A stretch of 64,000 bases of DNA from Clostridia bacterium (GCA_017512985.1 JAFWEJ010000005.1:62001-126000), one strand, 5' to 3'; counted from the first letter of the stretch, positions 49,977 to 57,691 are shown. The notes: generated from the letters alone by a model not told the origin. Numbers and translations are program-made.

Positions 49977-50513
49977 TTGGAGATTGCCGCGCAGGTTTTC
50001 GGGATTCTTGCCTTTATCGTTTCCGTCATCTCATTCCAGCTGAAGACATACCGCCGGATCCTGTGGGCGCAGACGCTATGCGCGCTGCTCTTTGTCACGC
50101 ATTTCTACCTGCTGTACCTGAGCGGCCGGGCGGACGCGGTCACCGGCGCCGCGCTCAACGGCGTATGCGCTGTCCGGGACGTCGTGCTGCTCCTGACCGA
50201 GAAAAAGCGCACCCGGAAACTGACGGTCTGCCTGACGGTGGCCTTCTCCGCCGCGGTGGTGGCCGTGGGGCTCCTCTCCTGGACCAGCCGGGTCTCCCTG
50301 CTGTTCCTCATCGCCATGATCCTGAACACCGTCGCCCTGTCCATTCCCGATCCGAACCGGGTGCGGATCTTTATCATGATTTCCTCCCCCTTTGCCTGCG
50401 CGTACGATATCCTGACGCACTCCATCGGGGGAACGGTCAACGAAGTGGTCTCCTTCCTGTCCGCCCTGACCGCCTTCCTGCGTTACCGGCGGCAGGAAAG
50501 GAAGCTCAGCTGA
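49977..50513 (+). CDS. YgjV-like membrane protein inserted in the tail cluster
   Basis: The protein is 178 residues starting with TTG at 49977, eight bases after GGGAGGA; no ATG is suitably placed. It has about six hydrophobic helices (VFGILAFIVSVISFQLKTYR, FLIAMILNTVALSIP...) and fits the YgjV family of inner membrane proteins of unknown function. It lies on the opposite strand between two baseplate genes and its 3' end overlaps that of the gpJ-like gene by eight bases, so it interrupts the tail operon. Confidence 0.8.
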   Translation: MEIAAQVFGILAFIVSVISFQLKTYRRILWAQTLCALLFVTHFYLLYLSGRADAVTGAALNGVCAVRDVVLLLTEKKRTRKLTVCLTVAFSAAVVAVGLLSWTSRVSLLFLIAMILNTVALSIPDPNRVRIFIMISSPFACAYDILTHSIGGTVNEVVSFLSALTAFLRYRRQERKLS

Positions 50514-51423
50514 AGCGGATGCTCACCCCTCCGTTCCGGACCGCGGTGATCTTTTCGTCCCAGGCGCAGGGAACGACCGTCCGGACCACGCCGGAGGTTC
50601 CCGGCACCGAGACCTGCATATCCGTCACGACAAAGGTGTTTGCGATCCCGGGATCCGCGGCGTAAGCCACGCCGTAGAGCTGGGGGACGTTCAGGGATAT
50701 GCCCAGGCCCAGCCGGTCCACATAATCCGTGATCGCCGGCGCCACCGCGTCCGTGATTGCCTGCTGATCCCCTCCGGCCAGCAGCGTGATATACGGATAG
50801 ATCTGGATCATTTTGTCCGTGTAGGGCGTAAAGCTGACCGTGTGCTCATTCCCCGCCGCGTCGGTAATGCTCTTTGATGTGCTCCCCCAGGTTCCGATGC
50901 CCGGGGCTTTTTTGTTCCAGATCGCCTCCGCGACGGCCGCGCCGTTTCCGCCGCGGGTCACCACGGCGACGCTGTGCGCCGGAATGCCGTCCGCGTCCGC
51001 GCTGTCCGTATCGTTGACATACACCCGCGCGTCCTTCACGCCGCGGGCGTTTTTCACGGCGGCGAGCAGGGCGTCCGTCCCGGACGTTCCCCGTCCCGCC
51101 AGCGAGGTCCGGATCCGGGCGCGGACCTCCGCGTCCGTTTCCCCCGCCGCCCGGGTGATCCCGTACTGCGGCAGGAGCAGGTCCAGCGCGGCGCCCGCGG
51201 CGTACTGCGGGTTCCGGCTGTTGTACGCCTGCAGGCAGAGGGCGGAGACGTCGTCCAGCGCTTTGGCGAATACTGACAGGAGCTGGTAATCCGGGACGGA
51301 AGCAGACAGTTCCGACTCCACGCCGAAAATGCTGCGATATGACTCCACCAGGTCCTCCAGCCGGTCTTCATAGGTCGGCATATGTAACCCGGAATCGTCG
51401 ATATAGGGAGCGAAATAGGACAT
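50506..51423 (-). CDS. Baseplate J-like protein
   Basis: The protein is 305 residues with GGAGG before the ATG. The N-terminus (MPTYEDRLEDLVESYRSIFG, QLLSVFAKALDDVSALCLQA YNSRNP region) and GTSGTDALLAAVKNARGVKD, VYVNDTDS are classic gpJ/XkdT sequence. It forms the baseplate wedge or ring that triggers sheath contraction. Length is slightly short for the family. Confidence 0.9.
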   Translation of the reverse strand: MSYFAPYIDDSGLHMPTYEDRLEDLVESYRSIFGVESELSASVPDYQLLSVFAKALDDVSALCLQAYNSRNPQYAAGAALDLLLPQYGITRAAGETDAEVRARIRTSLAGRGTSGTDALLAAVKNARGVKDARVYVNDTDSADADGIPAHSVAVVTRGGNGAAVAEAIWNKKAPGIGTWGSTSKSITDAAGNEHTVSFTPYTDKMIQIYPYITLLAGGDQQAITDAVAPAITDYVDRLGLGISLNVPQLYGVAYAADPGIANTFVVTDMQVSVPGTSGVVRTVVPCAWDEKITAVRNGGVSIRFS

Positions 51424-51431
51424 AAAGCCTC

Positions 51432-51791
51432 CTACAATGAAAAATCAATTTCCGCGTAACCGTCATTGGTCACAACAGTGCACTGATAAGCAAACTGCCG
51501 GCCATTCTCCACGGAAAAAGTTACGTCATCCACGTCCAGCACGCCGGGCGTTTCCCGGATATATGTGGCGATGTATGACGCCAGGGCCTGCCGGTCCGCT
51601 TCCGTAAAGCGGGATTCCCGCAGCATGTCCACGGCGGCGTTCCCCCATTCCGGATTCTCCCACCACTCCCCGGCAAGCAGTTCAAGCCGGTATTTCACCA
51701 GCCGGGCGACGGCCGGGGCGCCCCGAAGGAGCGCGCCGGAGGACAGCGCCGGCAGGATATCGCCGGACGCGTCCGCAGGGCGTAATAACAT
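51432..51791 (-). CDS. Baseplate wedge protein (XkdS/gp25-like)
   Basis: The protein is 119 residues from the ATG at 51791 (GAGGTGAAT site), four bases after the spike gene. NPEWGNAAVDMLRESRFTEA, DRQALASYIATYIRETPGVL and VDDVTFSVENG fit the DUF2634/gp25 group. Works with gpJ in the baseplate. The longer frame to 51911 overlaps the spike gene. Confidence 0.75.
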   Translation of the reverse strand: MLLRPADASGDILPALSSGALLRGAPAVARLVKYRLELLAGEWWENPEWGNAAVDMLRESRFTEADRQALASYIATYIRETPGVLDVDDVTFSVENGRQFAYQCTVVTNDGYAEIDFSL

Positions 51792-51795
51792 GCAT

Positions 51796-52131
51796 TCACC
51801 TCGTCTGAAATCCCACAAACGCAAAAGCGTCGGAGAGGCTGTGCGTCCTTCCGGACGCGGGTTCCGCCGCTTCCCCGGTATCCAGCCAGGCGTCCGTGTC
51901 GCAGTCGGCAAAGATCACCAGGCAGGGATCGCCGGGAAAGACGTCAAAGCGCCAGGGCATGAAGACCGGCACGTCCCGCAGCGGCGGCATGCCCTTCACC
52001 GCCGGACGGACCACCGCGGTCCGGGATTCCCCGTCAAAGGATTCCACCGTGCCGGGCAGGGCGCAGTGCAGCGAAGACAATATCTCCTTCTTTAAGGCGG
52101 CAACCGCCGCAGGTGTAATTCTTTCCAACAA
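51796..52131 (-). CDS. Baseplate spike protein (Gp138 N-terminal-like)
   Basis: The protein is 111 residues and has no ATG start: two adjacent TTG codons (52131 and 52128) follow GGGGA. CALPGTVESFDGESRTAVVR, PLRDVPVFMP and SLSDAFAFVGFQ match the Gp138_N/OB-fold spike hub that closes the tail tip. Compact, without a C-terminal needle extension. Confidence 0.8.
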   Translation of the reverse strand: MLERITPAAVAALKKEILSSLHCALPGTVESFDGESRTAVVRPAVKGMPPLRDVPVFMPWRFDVFPGDPCLVIFADCDTDAWLDTGEAAEPASGRTHSLSDAFAFVGFQTR

Positions 52132-52146
52132 GGTTCCCCGATTTCA

Positions 52147-52917
52147 TTATGAATTATGAATTGCGAGCACAAGCTCCGCCTGCCAGTTCCCTTCCAGGTT
52201 GTCCGCGTCCACGCTGCGCTCCGTCACCAGGCCTTCGTACCGTTCCCCCTTCCGGGTAACGGAGATCCGTTTGCCCAGCGGCCAGCCGGCGGGCTTCGTC
52301 CGCAGGACCAGCAGGCCGTTCCCGGCGGCCGCCGGGCTGTCCGTCAGGTCCGCCTCCGAAAGGGTCATGGAAACCGGCAGGCCGGAGGACGGGACGACGC
52401 ACAGGCCCGCGTCCGTGAGATAACCCTTCGCACCGGCGGCGGACAGCGCCTCCGCGATACACTCCGCCGCCCTGCCGAAAAAAGCCTGGCCGCGGGCGCG
52501 GACCGGATCCTCCCCGGGAAAGGACAGGAGGCGGATGCCGGTGCCGGAGGCGGACAGGATCCGCCGCACGGTTTCCGAAACGGAAACGCCGGCCTCCACG
52601 GAAAGGGAGACCGGCGCTTCCCAGAGGCGAAGGCCCGCGGAAAAGACGATTTCCGTCACCGTTCCTTCCGGAACGGTCCGCAGGAAAACGTCCGAGATGC
52701 TGCCCGACGCCAGGACGGAAGCCTCATGGCGCACGGACAGCCGCTTTGCCGCGGACAGCAGCAGATAATCCGAATCCGCCAGGTTCCACAGCCGCAGGGT
52801 AAAGGGCATCGGATACAGGCCGACGCTGTCCGCGCCGGTCAGCCGGGCATGATGAAAACCGGTCACCGCAAAGCCGTCCGCAAAAACGGCCAGTGACCGG
52901 AAAGGCGCTTTGTGCAT
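52147..52917 (-). CDS. Baseplate hub (XkdQ/gpD-like)
   Basis: The protein is 256 residues with CGGAGGAAAA before the ATG. SVEAGVSVSETVRRILSASG, IAEALSAAGAKGYLTDAGLC and LLVLRTKPAGWPLGKRISV fit the late-control gpD/XkdQ hub fold. Family members are usually about 320 residues, so this is shortened. It joins the tail tube to the spike. Confidence 0.75.
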   Translation of the reverse strand: MHKAPFRSLAVFADGFAVTGFHHARLTGADSVGLYPMPFTLRLWNLADSDYLLLSAAKRLSVRHEASVLASGSISDVFLRTVPEGTVTEIVFSAGLRLWEAPVSLSVEAGVSVSETVRRILSASGTGIRLLSFPGEDPVRARGQAFFGRAAECIAEALSAAGAKGYLTDAGLCVVPSSGLPVSMTLSEADLTDSPAAAGNGLLVLRTKPAGWPLGKRISVTRKGERYEGLVTERSVDADNLEGNWQAELVLAIHNS

Positions 52918-52947
52918 TTTTCCTCCGGGAAACCGGATCCCGCCGGG

Positions 52948-53034
52948 TCAGCGTTTTGTATACTTCAGGTTGTTTTCCAGGCAAAGCTGCTCCGCCGGCG
53001 ATCCGGGCGTTACTTTCAGTTTCAGTTTTGCCAA
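52948..53034 (-). CDS. Possible tiny tail-cluster protein
   Basis: A 28-residue frame from TTG (53034) to TGA (52948), beginning KLKLKVTPGSPAEQLCLENN, fills the otherwise empty gap between two baseplate genes. VTPGSPAEQL has the look of a LysM-like or tail X-like start. No good ribosome binding site, so the call is weak. Confidence 0.3.
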   Translation of the reverse strand: MAKLKLKVTPGSPAEQLCLENNLKYTKR

Positions 53035-53044
53035 TCGGTCCGCG

Positions 53045-53404
53045 TCAGTTCCCGAACGTGTCGCTCCAGACCACCCGGTAATCCGTCAGGTTCTTCTCCG
53101 CCGGATCCGCCCGGGCGGTTTCCTCCGTTCCCCGCAGGCAGAAAAGCGAGCCGAGCCCCTTCCCGCCCCGCAGGTACCGGAAGGGCAGGAGCAGGTCGTT
53201 GACTTCCCCGCAGGAGGTGACCAGCGGAATCATGTTCACCAGCAGTTCGCCGCCGGAATGGTCCCAGACGGAAACAAACCACTGCCTCGGCGCCGGCAGG
53301 TAGCGCAGTTTCACCTGCGCGTGAAACGCCTCCCCGTCGATCTCCGGATCCAGGGTCATCACCTGCCAGGGATCACCGGTCAGCGGCAGGATGTATCCGG
53401 TCAT
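53045..53404 (-). CDS. Baseplate plug-like protein (DUF6983-like)
   Basis: The protein is 119 residues. YILPLTGDPWQVMTLDPEID, VKLRYLPAPRQWFVSVWDHS and LPFRYLRGGKGLGSLFCLRG follow the pattern of DUF6983, named for the plug protein of the cyanophage Pam3 baseplate. It would close the tube inside the hub. It begins three bases after the upstream stop. Confidence 0.75.
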   Translation of the reverse strand: MTGYILPLTGDPWQVMTLDPEIDGEAFHAQVKLRYLPAPRQWFVSVWDHSGGELLVNMIPLVTSCGEVNDLLLPFRYLRGGKGLGSLFCLRGTEETARADPAEKNLTDYRVVWSDTFGN

Positions 53405-53407
53405 GCA

Positions 53408-53932
53408 TCACACCCCCGCCCGCCGCAGCATCTGAAGGAACGGCGATCCGGAAACCTTTTCCGCGCTGCCCGCGCTGCCGGTGTTCTTCCGGACGGAGGA
53501 ACTGGTGTTGGCCTTGCCGGTTTTCGCCTGTTCCTCCGCGGCCGGGATATACTCCGTGAACGTCAGCGTGCCGCTCCAGCCGTACTGGTTCTCCCCGTCC
53601 TGGACGGCGATAATCTCCGTCAGCAGCATCCGGTCATAGGACGCCATGGAGGTGACAACCCGGCAGAGATACCGGCTTTTTTTGATTGCCGCCATCGCCT
53701 CCAGCATCCGCGCCGCCCAGCCGGCGGGGTGCTCCGTATCCGTTTCCACAACGGACAGCGTGACCCGTCCGGCCAGGTTCCGGGCGCCGTAGACAATGTC
53801 CGTGCCCTGGGAAGCTCTGCTGTCCAGGTTCAGCGCCAGGCTGTGCTCAATCGCCGTGACGCCGGTAAAGTGATACGTGTATGTTTTGCCGCCGATACTG
53901 CAGGCGACATACGCCGCGGAAGATGCGCCCAT
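53408..53932 (-). CDS. Tail/baseplate protein between tape measure and plug
   Basis: The protein is 174 residues from the ATG at 53932 (GAAAGGAG site); a GTG at 53962 is upstream of that site. ACSIGGKTYTYHFTGVTAIE and GWSGTLTFTEYIPA resemble DUF6046/Dit-like proteins of contractile tails whose tails carry LysM. The Ser/Lys-rich C-terminus (KTGKANTSSSVRKNTGSAGS) looks disordered. Confidence 0.65.
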   Translation of the reverse strand: MGASSAAYVACSIGGKTYTYHFTGVTAIEHSLALNLDSRASQGTDIVYGARNLAGRVTLSVVETDTEHPAGWAARMLEAMAAIKKSRYLCRVVTSMASYDRMLLTEIIAVQDGENQYGWSGTLTFTEYIPAAEEQAKTGKANTSSSVRKNTGSAGSAEKVSGSPFLQMLRRAGV

Positions 53933-53955
53933 AAAAAGGCTCCTTTCTGTTGTGC

Positions 53956-53985
53956 TGGACACGCGGGAACGCGGAGTGATATGAT
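53956..53985 (+). promoter_or_regulatory. Promoter of the TrkA-C membrane protein gene
   Basis: TGGACA (53956-53961) and TATGAT (53980-53985) are 18 bases apart. The surrounding 50 bases resemble 56040-56090, which carries the same promoter. Confidence 0.65.
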
Positions 53986-54019
53986 GGAAAGAGAATCATC
54001 CGTAAGGAGACCGGAAAGC

Positions 54020-54736
54020 ATGAACATCTACCTCTCCCTGCTGCTCTTTTCCTTTGTCATCCTGCTGTACTGGGTCATCACGGAGCTGTTTACCTTCTTT
54101 TTCCGCCTGACAGGGCTGCCGGCGGAAAAGGCGCGCTTCCAGGTCATCTCCCTGCTGACCGGCACGGGCTTTACCACCAGGGAGAGCGAGATGATCCTCT
54201 CCTCCCGGCGGCGCCGCCGCCTCGCGCGCGTCACCATGCTCTTCGGGTATGTGTTCAACATCACCATCGTATCCGCGTTCATCAACATCTTCATTTCCAT
54301 GAAGGTCGTGCCGTTCGGCTACGAGTTCATCGGCTTCCTGATTCCCCTGGGCACCGTCGCGCTGATTTTCGTCATCATGCGCGTGCCGAAGGTTCACGCC
54401 TGGTTCGACAGCCTCATGCGGCGCCTCGCGGACCGGATCTTTGACCGGAAGGAAACCTTCAACGCGGTCATGCTGATCGACAACATCGGCTCCGAATCCA
54501 TCGCCCAGGTAACCATCCGCCACATCCCGGAGGAATACGCGGGCCTCAGCCTGGCCGATACAAAGCTGCGCGCGGAAACCGGCATCCTGGTCATGCTCGT
54601 GGAGCGCCAGGGCGGCAAGCCGGTGCCGGCCCAGGCGGATACCGTGTTTGAGCCCGGCGACAAACTGACCGTCTTCGGGGATTACAAAACAATCTGCAAC
54701 GCCTTCCACGCGAAAGAGCATTTCGCGGACGACTGA
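54020..54736 (+). CDS. Membrane protein with TrkA-C (RCK-C) domain, in the tail cluster
   Basis: The protein is 238 residues from the ATG at 54020 (AAGGAGA site). Three to four membrane helices at the N-terminus (NIYLSLLLFSFVILLYWVIT, TMLFGYVFNITIVSAFINIF, IGFLIPLGTVALIFVIM) and a TrkA-C domain at the C-terminus (YAGLSLADTKLRAETGILVM, FEPGDKLTVFGDYKTIC). RCK-C domains bind ligands such as cyclic dinucleotides. LLTGTGFTTRES between helices may be a short channel loop. It is a host-type gene on the strand opposite to the tail operon. Confidence 0.75.
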   Translation: MNIYLSLLLFSFVILLYWVITELFTFFFRLTGLPAEKARFQVISLLTGTGFTTRESEMILSSRRRRRLARVTMLFGYVFNITIVSAFINIFISMKVVPFGYEFIGFLIPLGTVALIFVIMRVPKVHAWFDSLMRRLADRIFDRKETFNAVMLIDNIGSESIAQVTIRHIPEEYAGLSLADTKLRAETGILVMLVERQGGKPVPAQADTVFEPGDKLTVFGDYKTICNAFHAKEHFADD

Positions 54737-54817
54737 AAAAAACACGGAAGTTTTTCCCGCCCGCGGCGTCTGACAGGGTGCGGCGGAAAAACGCCGCCGG
54801 AAAGGAAGGAACAGAAA

Positions 54818-55183
54818 ATGAAAAAACTGATCGCGCTCGCTCTTATCATGCTGCTTCTCGCCTCCGCCGCCTGCGCGGAAGGCCCCGTGATGGGCGGCTG
54901 GACCCCCTCGGAGGACCCGGTCGTGACGGAAGAACTCAAAAACCTTTTCGCGCAGGGAACCGCCGCGCTGACCGGCGCAGGCTATATCCCCGTCGCGTAT
55001 CTCGGATCCCAGGTCGTCGCGGGAACCAATTACGCGTTCCTCTGCCGGGTTGTCACCGCCTATCCCGGATCGCTGGATACGCCTCCGGCCTACGCGATGG
55101 TCTACCTGTACCGGGCCCTGGACGGCAGCGTGTCGATCCTGAGCATCGCGGACTTCGATATCGGCTCCCTCTGCACATACTGA
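54818..55183 (+). CDS. Secreted cystatin-like protein
   Basis: The protein is 121 residues with AAAGGAAGGAAC before the ATG and a signal peptide (MKKLIALALIMLLLASAACA). The mature chain begins GPVMGGWTPSED, followed by a helix and SQVVAGTNYAFLCRV, which is the QxVxG loop with the following NY strand of cystatins; Gly near the N-terminus also fits. Cystatins (I25) inhibit papain-type cysteine proteases. A second binding loop (PW) is not obvious. Inserted on the plus strand in the tail cluster. Confidence 0.65.
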   Translation: MKKLIALALIMLLLASAACAEGPVMGGWTPSEDPVVTEELKNLFAQGTAALTGAGYIPVAYLGSQVVAGTNYAFLCRVVTAYPGSLDTPPAYAMVYLYRALDGSVSILSIADFDIGSLCTY

Positions 55184-55187
55184 TCCC

Positions 55188-55215
55188 ACCGCCGCGCCGG
55201 GCGCGGCGGTTTTTT
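55188..55215 (+). terminator. Intrinsic terminator of the cystatin-like gene
   Basis: A 10-bp GC-rich stem (55188-55197, 55201-55210) is followed by T6 that overlaps the stop of the tape-measure gene on the other strand. Confidence 0.85.
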
Positions 55216-56024
55216 CATGCCCTCACGCTTTTCAGCGTCCGGAGCAGGTACCGCTCCGCGGTGTCGTATACCGACCGACCGATCCGCTCCGCATCCGCGC
55301 CGGAGGCGTGCACCTGGATCGTGACCGGGGCGGAAACATTGGAATTGTTCCAGGTGACCTGAGCGGCCGCGGCTGTACCGGCGGCGATATCAGGCAGGGA
55401 AAAATCCCCTGCGCCGCCCAGGCTCTCACGGGCGGTCGGGGACAGTTCCGAGAGCAGCTGCCGCAGCAGCGGGACGGCGCGGTCTTCCTTTTTCACAGGA
55501 ATAATGTATTCCGCGTCGCCGTCCTCCGCGACCTGGACGTCCGTGGGTTTCGTGAACCGGCCGCCTGTGGACATCTTCACGGCTCCGCCGGAATCCCCGC
55601 CGACGTCCCCGCCCTGACTGATCACCCTCGCGGTGATCGTAACCGGAACGGAAAAGATGCTCTTTACGCTGATGTAAGCCGACCGGGCGGCGGAGACGAC
55701 GCCGGACGCGTTTACGGAAAGCGGAACCGGCTTTTTCGCCAAGGCGATGAAGCTTTGCAGGTCCTGCTCCGCAGCGGAAGTATCCAGGCCCAGCGTCAAG
55801 CCACTAAAACCGGACATGCCCTCCGAAGTGATCCCGCCGGAAGAGAGCCCTGGTAGTATCCCCAGTTCCTCCGCAAAAGTATGGATCGCGGCCGTGGCGG
55901 AAGAAAACGCCGCGGACAGCCGCTCCGCCAGTTCCCGGTTCTCCTCCAGGACCTGCTGCAGACGGGAGACACCGCTCTCATCGATCTCCACCGCGAAGGA
56001 CGCGAGAAATTCCTGGGATGCCAT
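55215..56024 (-). CDS. Short tape-measure protein
   Basis: The protein is 269 residues with AGGCAGGTGAAC before the ATG. N-terminal coiled coil (SRLQQVLEENRELAERLSAA), central glycine-rich part, and a C-terminal MSTGGRFTKPTDVQVAEDGD, AEYIIPVKKEDRAVPLLRQL, typical of XkdO-type tape measures. No long helical region, membrane helices or lytic domain. Tail length scales with tape-measure length at about 1.5 A per residue, so the predicted tube is only about 40 nm. Confidence 0.75.
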   Translation of the reverse strand: MASQEFLASFAVEIDESGVSRLQQVLEENRELAERLSAAFSSATAAIHTFAEELGILPGLSSGGITSEGMSGFSGLTLGLDTSAAEQDLQSFIALAKKPVPLSVNASGVVSAARSAYISVKSIFSVPVTITARVISQGGDVGGDSGGAVKMSTGGRFTKPTDVQVAEDGDAEYIIPVKKEDRAVPLLRQLLSELSPTARESLGGAGDFSLPDIAAGTAAAAQVTWNNSNVSAPVTIQVHASGADAERIGRSVYDTAERYLLRTLKSVRA

Positions 56025-56048
56025 GGCTGTTCACCTGCCTTTCTGTGC

Positions 56049-56078
56049 TGGACATGCCGGAGTGAAGGATGATATGAT
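56049..56078 (+). promoter_or_regulatory. Promoter upstream of the tape-measure gene, plus strand
   Basis: TGGACA (56049-56054), 18 bases, TATGAT (56073-56078), a copy of the arrangement at 53956. Transcription would meet the terminator at 56127-56160 after about 75 bases, before the HD gene. Confidence 0.6.
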
Positions 56079-56126
56079 GAAATACAGTTCTTAGAGCGGT
56101 TAACTTTGAATTTTCCGGCCTAACTC

Positions 56127-56160
56127 ACCTGCTGATTCAGCTTGAATCAACAGGTTTTTT
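56127..56160 (+). terminator. Terminator upstream of the HD-domain gene
   Basis: A 12-position stem with one mismatch (56128-56139 and 56143-56154) and loop GCT is followed by T6. With the promoter at 56049 it would define a transcript of about 75 to 80 nt. The 56161-56266 stretch shows no gene. Confidence 0.75.
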
Positions 56161-56266
56161 CATACGCAGATTCTGCATACAGGAATTCCCTGTTGTGTAA
56201 CGAAATTAGTAAACAGAACTTTGAAGTTTCTGAAGCAGAAATTCTGATCATCGTTAAGGAGATTAC

Positions 56267-56848
56267 ATGGAAGACTGCCGTATTATTGAGCTGATAAAGA
56301 AGACATACATGGATGCCCACAAGCCCAAAACCCTGAAACATGTGGAAGCTGTAGCAGATACTGCAGTGTGGCTTGCGGGAGTACATCACCTGGATCATGC
56401 AAAGACAGAAACAGCTGCGTTGTTACATGATATCAGCGTTATCTTGACTCCGCAGCAGATGTATGAACTGGCAATAGAACGTAATATGACAATGGATCCA
56501 GCGGAAGAGAAATACCACTTCCTTCTGCATCAGAGGATCTCAAAGCTTATCGCCCTTGAGCGATTCGGCATCACAGATCCCGATATACTGAATGCTGTTG
56601 AGTGCCATACAACATTAAAGAAAAATGCTGGCCCCTATGATCAGGTTGTATTCATTGCTGATAAGATTTCCTGGGATCAGGAAGGACAGCCGCCATATTA
56701 TGAGACACTGAAACAGTTGGCAGCGGAATCCCTGGATCAATCCTGCTATTTTTATATCCGTTATCAGTTTGATCATAATCTGCTGTTGATGCCCCATCAA
56801 TGGATCATGGAGGCGTATCAGGAATTGAAAACAAGATTAGGGATGTAA
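56267..56848 (+). CDS. HD-domain phosphohydrolase (YqeK-like)
   Basis: The protein is 193 residues with AAGGAGATTAC before the ATG. HVEAVADTAVWLAG, ETAALLHDISVIL (HD pair), and AVECHTTLKKNAGPYDQVVF, IADKISWDQEG match YqeK-type HD hydrolases, which split diadenosine tetraphosphate. It is more AT-rich than its surroundings, so it was probably acquired separately. It sits between the chaperone and tape-measure genes on the opposite strand. Confidence 0.8.
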   Translation: MEDCRIIELIKKTYMDAHKPKTLKHVEAVADTAVWLAGVHHLDHAKTETAALLHDISVILTPQQMYELAIERNMTMDPAEEKYHFLLHQRISKLIALERFGITDPDILNAVECHTTLKKNAGPYDQVVFIADKISWDQEGQPPYYETLKQLAAESLDQSCYFYIRYQFDHNLLLMPHQWIMEAYQELKTRLGM

Positions 56849-56870
56849 CGATAACCCGGAAGATAGAGCA

Positions 56871-57439
56871 TCACGCCCGGACTGCGTCAGCAGCCCGGGC
56901 TTCGTTCTCCCTGCGGACGCGGATCAGTTCCGTGATGTCCAGCAGGTCATCCAGGGTGTAGGTTCCATCCCAAAGCTCATGCTGCCGCCACATTCCGACG
57001 GCTACCGGCAGGAACAGGAACTCGTCAATGTTCGGGCAGGTCAGGGGGCAGTATCCGCAGGGGCGGCTTCCGGCTTCGACCGCCCGCCGCCGAAAAAACC
57101 GGACAGGCTCCAGGCGATCCCTTCCAGCAGGAGCTTCATGCAGGAAGGCGTATCGTGTTCCAGCTCCGGATAGCCCCACTCGTTCCCGGTCATGACCGGA
57201 TGGGGACCCGCCGGCAGGAGGACCTCAGTGTGGTTGAGGACGGAGGTCATGACGGAGCGCAGTTCGTCCTCCGAGAGCGAGGCGATCAGGTCCAGCATGG
57301 TCGGATTCGGATGATGCTCCTCCAGCCTCATCAGGAGGCGGAGGAGCGTGACGCCGGAAAAGGCGTCCAGCTTCGTCAGGCGGAAGCCGGTCGGGTTTCC
57401 GTCAATCGTAATCTGAATATCTTTGGTAATCTGGCGCAT
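56871..57439 (-). CDS. Tail assembly chaperone, frameshifted long form (G-T type)
   Basis: A minus-one slip at TTTTTTC (57092-57098) joins the first 116 residues of the chaperone to a 73-residue extension that ends at TGA 56871, giving 189 residues. The extension begins RRRAVEAGSRPCGYCPLTCP and ends helical (DDLLDITELIRVRRENEARA). Its open frame overlaps the end of the short form as in lambda G/GT. The extension would bind the tape measure whose gene follows. Confidence 0.7.
57041..57439 (-). CDS. Tail assembly chaperone, short form (G/XkdN-like)
   Basis: The protein is 132 residues from the ATG at 57439 (CGGAGGTTCC site). DIQITIDGNPTGFRLTKLDA, FSGVTLLRLLMRLEE and LIASLSEDELRSVMTSVLNH match small tail chaperones between tube and tape-measure genes. 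It stops at 57041 after GFFGGGRSKPEAAPADTAP when no frameshift takes place. Confidence 0.75.
   Translation of the reverse strand: MRQITKDIQITIDGNPTGFRLTKLDAFSGVTLLRLLMRLEEHHPNPTMLDLIASLSEDELRSVMTSVLNHTEVLLPAGPHPVMTGNEWGYPELEHDTPSCMKLLLEGIAWSLSGFFGGGRSKPEAAPADTAP
57092..57098 (-). other. Slippery heptamer for minus-one frameshifting
   Basis: T TTT TTC in the zero frame (GGT TTT TTC), the canonical X XXY YYZ form. Slipping back one base leads into the 56871 frame. Confidence 0.75.
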
Positions 57440-57505
57440 GGAACCTCCGTTATGGTATATTACTGAGTGCATCACTATACGAGTTCATATGGAAGGAGAA
57501 CCGAA

Positions 57506-57691
57506 ATGAAAGATTATAAGCTGGTTTACCTGAATAAAGGTTTCAGCGCTTCCCGGGAAAAGGACCTGGACAAAGCTGAAGAAAAGATCAGGGAAATGAC
57601 GGATCAGGGCTGGGAACTGCAGCAGATCGCCTGCCCGGATGACGGCGTCGGCGCCATGGTCGGCGTGTTTTTCAAAGAGCGGAAGCTGTAA
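57506..57691 (+). CDS. DUF4177 protein
   Basis: The protein is 61 residues from the ATG at 57506 (AAGGAGAA site). YKLVYLNKGF and KAEEKIREMTDQGWELQQIA are the DUF4177 pattern, a small alpha/beta protein of unknown function. An extended -10 (TGGTATATT, near 57452) may drive it. Opposite strand within the tail cluster. Confidence 0.8.
   Translation: MKDYKLVYLNKGFSASREKDLDKAEEKIREMTDQGWELQQIACPDDGVGAMVGVFFKERKL

Noticed and set aside
52910-54736. 608-codon plus-strand frame
   Set aside because: Its first 370 codons are antisense to baseplate genes; only the part from 54020, with ribosome binding site and promoter, is a real gene.
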